A stretch of 6,635 bases of DNA, taken from an uncultured Anaerotruncus sp. Lineage in GTDB: Bacteria; Bacillota; Clostridia; Oscillospirales; Ruminococcaceae. Both the position numbers and the translations under genes were made by a program. Below are positions 4,840 to 6,635 of this stretch, one piece after another; position 1 is the stretch's first letter, and every line of letters starts with the position of its first letter. The stretch spans positions 1-6,635 of the forward strand of contig CAJUJI010000147.1 in NCBI GenBank assembly GCA_910586875.1, given 5' to 3'. The notes under the pieces are model-generated. The model saw nothing but the letters and a program-made list of their open reading frames with translations. It did not search any database and was not told the origin of the DNA.

Positions 4840-6447
4840 TTACCGGTTCCATTTGTCGCAAAGCGCGTTGATTTGGTCGGCAAAGCGTGCCAAATCCTTG
4901 TTGGTGCCGCCGCGGTTGCGTTCGATGACCGCCAGCAGGCGCTGTCCGGCTGCCAACAGCCGTCCATAGACGCCGGACGCTTTGATTGCAGCAGCCTTTT
5001 TTGGATGAATAACCCGTTTTACACCTGGGTCGAGCATGGTGTTTTCCACCAGATCAAAGCAGGCGCTAAAGTCCGGCGCAGACACTTTTGTTTGATACCG
5101 TTCGGCGGCCAACTTTGCAAACTCTTCGCAGATTGCAGACTCGCCATGCACCACAAAAATATGCTTCGGCGGCTGTTTAAATGCGTCCAGCCAGCGCAGC
5201 AGGCCCGCCTGGTCGGCATGGCCGCTCACGCCTGCCAACGCCACAATTTCGGCATTGACATCAATCATTTCTCCGAACATCTTCACCTGCGGCGCGCCCT
5301 CCAAAATCGCGCGGCCCGCGGTACCGACCGCCTGGTAGCCGACGAATACCACCGTACATTCCGGCCGCCAGAGGTTGTGCTTGAGATGGTGCTTGATTCG
5401 GCCGGCCTCGCACATGCCCGAGGCTGATAGGATCACCTTCGGGGTGGAATCGTAGTTGATGGCGCGGGATTCCTCGCTGGTAACCGACAGATGCAGCCCA
5501 TAGAAGGTGATGGGGTTAATCCCATGGTTGACCAGATCCATAGCCTCCTCATCGAAGCAGTCGATGCGGTTTTCATTGAAGATATTGGTTGCTTCGATTG
5601 CCAAAGGGCTGTCCACATAAACCGGAAAATTATCGTGTCCCTTGACCAGCCCACGCGCGCGGATTTCCCGCAGGAAATAGAGGATTTCCTGGGTGCGGCC
5701 CACCGCGAACGACGGAATCACCACATTGCCGCCGCGGTCGAGGGTGCGCTGAATAATTTCCGCCAGGCTTACGCAGTAATCCGGCGGAGGATTGTGTAAA
5801 CGGTTGCCATAGGTGGACTCCATAACAACATAATCGGCCTGATCTATGTAAGCAGGGTCGCGGATCAGCGGTTGATTGAGGTTTCCAATATCGCCGGAAA
5901 AGACAATTTTGCGGCGCTCGCCGTCCTCGTCCACCCAAATTTCAATACTTGAGGAGCCTAACAGATGTCCCACATCGACAAAGCGCACCTGCACACCTGG
6001 GCAGACGTTTACAACCTGGTCATAGGCGCAGGGAACCAGCTGGGTGATGACCTGCTCGGCGTCCTCCATCGAGTAAAGCGGTTCATACGGCTGCTTGCCG
6101 GAGCGCTTGCCCTTTCGGTTGCGCCACTCGGCCTCAAATTCCTGGATGTGCGCCGAGTCGCGCAGCATAATGCTGCACAGATCACAGGTGGCGTCGGTCG
6201 CTAGTACCTGGCCGCGGAACCCCAGCCGCGCCAGCAATGGGAGCCGGCCGGAGTGGTCGATGTGCGCATGGGTTAACAGAACGTAATCTATCTGCCCTGG
6301 CGCAAGGGGCAACTCCTGGACAGGAGTTTCAGGCTCGCTTGGCTCCTGGCGCAGTCCGCAGTCTATCAGAATGTGCTTGCCGCAGGCTTCCAAATGGTGG
6401 CAACTACCGGTTACTTCATGTGCTGCACCGTAAAATGATAGCTTCAT
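4840..6447 (-). CDS. Metallo-beta-lactamase/beta-CASP hydrolase, RNA-processing type (COG1236-like)
   Basis: Predicted soluble 535-aa two-metal hydrolase of the beta-CASP group, related to bacterial and archaeal CPSF-like nucleases; it probably cuts or trims RNA in the cytoplasm. Metal-site motifs in order are D29 in ILIDCG, HAHIDH (60-65), H161 in DVGHLLGSSS and D186 in FSGDIGN. The beta-CASP motifs follow: A, E210 in ESTYGNRLH; B, the His pair 353-354 after SGMCEAGRI; C, H410 in GVSGHADQ. FVVHGE (431-436) belongs to the C-terminal metallo-beta-lactamase strand (RMMBL region). A tail of about 70 residues (465-535), ending in a basic, helix-prone stretch, follows. Start: ATG at 6447 with AAAGGGG (6461-6455) seven bases ahead, and a promoter at 6509-6537. 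All catalytic residues are present. The exact substrate cannot be deduced, and exo- versus endonuclease activity is open. Confidence 0.92.
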   Translation of the reverse strand: MKLSFYGAAHEVTGSCHHLEACGKHILIDCGLRQEPSEPETPVQELPLAPGQIDYVLLTHAHIDHSGRLPLLARLGFRGQVLATDATCDLCSIMLRDSAHIQEFEAEWRNRKGKRSGKQPYEPLYSMEDAEQVITQLVPCAYDQVVNVCPGVQVRFVDVGHLLGSSSIEIWVDEDGERRKIVFSGDIGNLNQPLIRDPAYIDQADYVVMESTYGNRLHNPPPDYCVSLAEIIQRTLDRGGNVVIPSFAVGRTQEILYFLREIRARGLVKGHDNFPVYVDSPLAIEATNIFNENRIDCFDEEAMDLVNHGINPITFYGLHLSVTSEESRAINYDSTPKVILSASGMCEAGRIKHHLKHNLWRPECTVVFVGYQAVGTAGRAILEGAPQVKMFGEMIDVNAEIVALAGVSGHADQAGLLRWLDAFKQPPKHIFVVHGESAICEEFAKLAAERYQTKVSAPDFSACFDLVENTMLDPGVKRVIHPKKAAAIKASGVYGRLLAAGQRLLAVIERNRGGTNKDLARFADQINALCDKWNR

Positions 6448-6454
6448 AAATATG

Positions 6455-6461
6455 CCCCTTT
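6455..6461 (-). promoter_or_regulatory. Ribosome binding site of the beta-CASP gene
   Basis: AAAGGGG on the minus strand ends seven bases before the ATG at 6447, a normal distance, and confirms that start. No other in-frame start with comparable support lies nearby. Confidence 0.75.
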
Positions 6462-6508
6462 CGCGTGTTTACTATGTTGGATAATTGCTATAAGGAGTGT
6501 CTGTCTAT

Positions 6509-6537
6509 ATTATACCGTAATTGTTTAGTTTTCACAA
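6509..6537 (-). promoter_or_regulatory. Sigma-A-type promoter of the beta-CASP gene
   Basis: On the minus strand TTGTGA (6537-6532, four of six consensus positions) is followed after 17 bases by a perfect TATAAT (6514-6509). The region is AT-rich compared with its surroundings. Transcription would start near 6502 and give a leader of about 55 bases. cls may depend on the same promoter through read-through. Confidence 0.8.
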
Positions 6538-6573
6538 GGGCTTTTTCGTTTGTTTTGCTGCCCGCGACAGGGG

Positions 6574-6635
6574 TTATACGAAAAGTTTCGCCAGCCTTTG
6601 TAAAGGCTGCGGATTCCAAAGGCAGCGCCTTTGGC
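6574..6635 (-). repeat. Dual-hairpin intergenic repeat, copy B (cut by window edge)
   Basis: This is the inverted counterpart of copy A (2859-2920), equal at 60 of 62 positions and probably continuing beyond the window. Hairpins are at 6592-6609 (CAGCCTTT, loop GT, AAAGGCTG) and 6616-6634 (CCAAAGGC, loop AGC, GCCTTTGG). The inner edge lies 36 bases upstream of the -35 box of the beta-CASP promoter. It probably occupies the 3' spacer of the next gene outside the window. Confidence 0.85.

Noticed and set aside
4798..5427. Plus-strand 209-codon open frame
   Set aside because: It lies antisense inside the beta-CASP gene, which has all its catalytic motifs and its own promoter; the plus-strand translation shows no domain or start signal.
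2859..6635. Composite transposon or insertion sequence bounded by the inverted repeats
   Set aside because: The enclosed genes are housekeeping-type enzymes, no transposase or integrase is present, and no target-site duplication can be checked because copy B runs off the window.
1..6635. CRISPR array, tRNA, rRNA or a recognisable riboswitch
   Set aside because: No regularly spaced direct repeats, cloverleaf patterns, conserved rRNA segments or known riboswitch cores were seen on either strand.

Overview
This 6.6-kb window looks like a chromosomal segment of an anaerobic low-to-mid-GC Gram-positive, most likely a gut-type clostridium of the Oscillospiraceae/Ruminococcaceae kind. That assignment is an inference from sigma-A-like promoters, purine-rich ribosome binding sites, EpsG/Cls/beta-CASP proteins of clostridial type, and intergenic spacers full of GC-rich hairpins. 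It is not a database result. All four supportable genes lie on the minus strand, so the window reads from high to low coordinates.

Right part (4840-6635): a metallo-beta-lactamase/beta-CASP RNA-processing-type hydrolase with every metal-binding motif intact. It has its own sigma-A-type promoter (-10 at 6509-6514) and a good ribosome binding site. Behind it is a 354-bp gene-free spacer (4486-4839) packed with short perfect hairpins. Middle (2944-4485): a full-length cardiolipin synthase with three N-terminal membrane segments and two HKD catalytic motifs. No separate promoter was found for it, so it may be read from the beta-CASP gene's promoter.

Left part (106-2762): a two-gene exopolysaccharide unit driven by a near-consensus promoter (TTGACA, 17 bp, TAGAAT). 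First comes an EpsG-like polytopic membrane protein, probably the repeat-unit polymerase. It overlaps by ATGA a polyprenyl-phosphate sugar-phosphate transferase, the enzyme that primes the lipid-linked repeat unit. Together they suggest the edge of a capsule or exopolysaccharide locus; the other glycosyltransferases and the flippase would lie outside the window.

The most unusual structure is a pair of nearly identical repeats of at least 62 bp (60 of 62 positions equal). They sit in opposite orientation on either side of the cls and beta-CASP block: 2859-2920, and 6574-6635 running off the window. Each holds two consecutive 8-bp-stem hairpins built from the same AAAGGC/GCCTTT element, so the halves can pair in two alternative ways. 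I see no transposase, CRISPR array, tRNA or rRNA. Nothing here amounts to a demonstrably new system. The repeat family, the hairpin-rich spacer and the palindrome at the start of the exopolysaccharide transcript are what deserve a second look.
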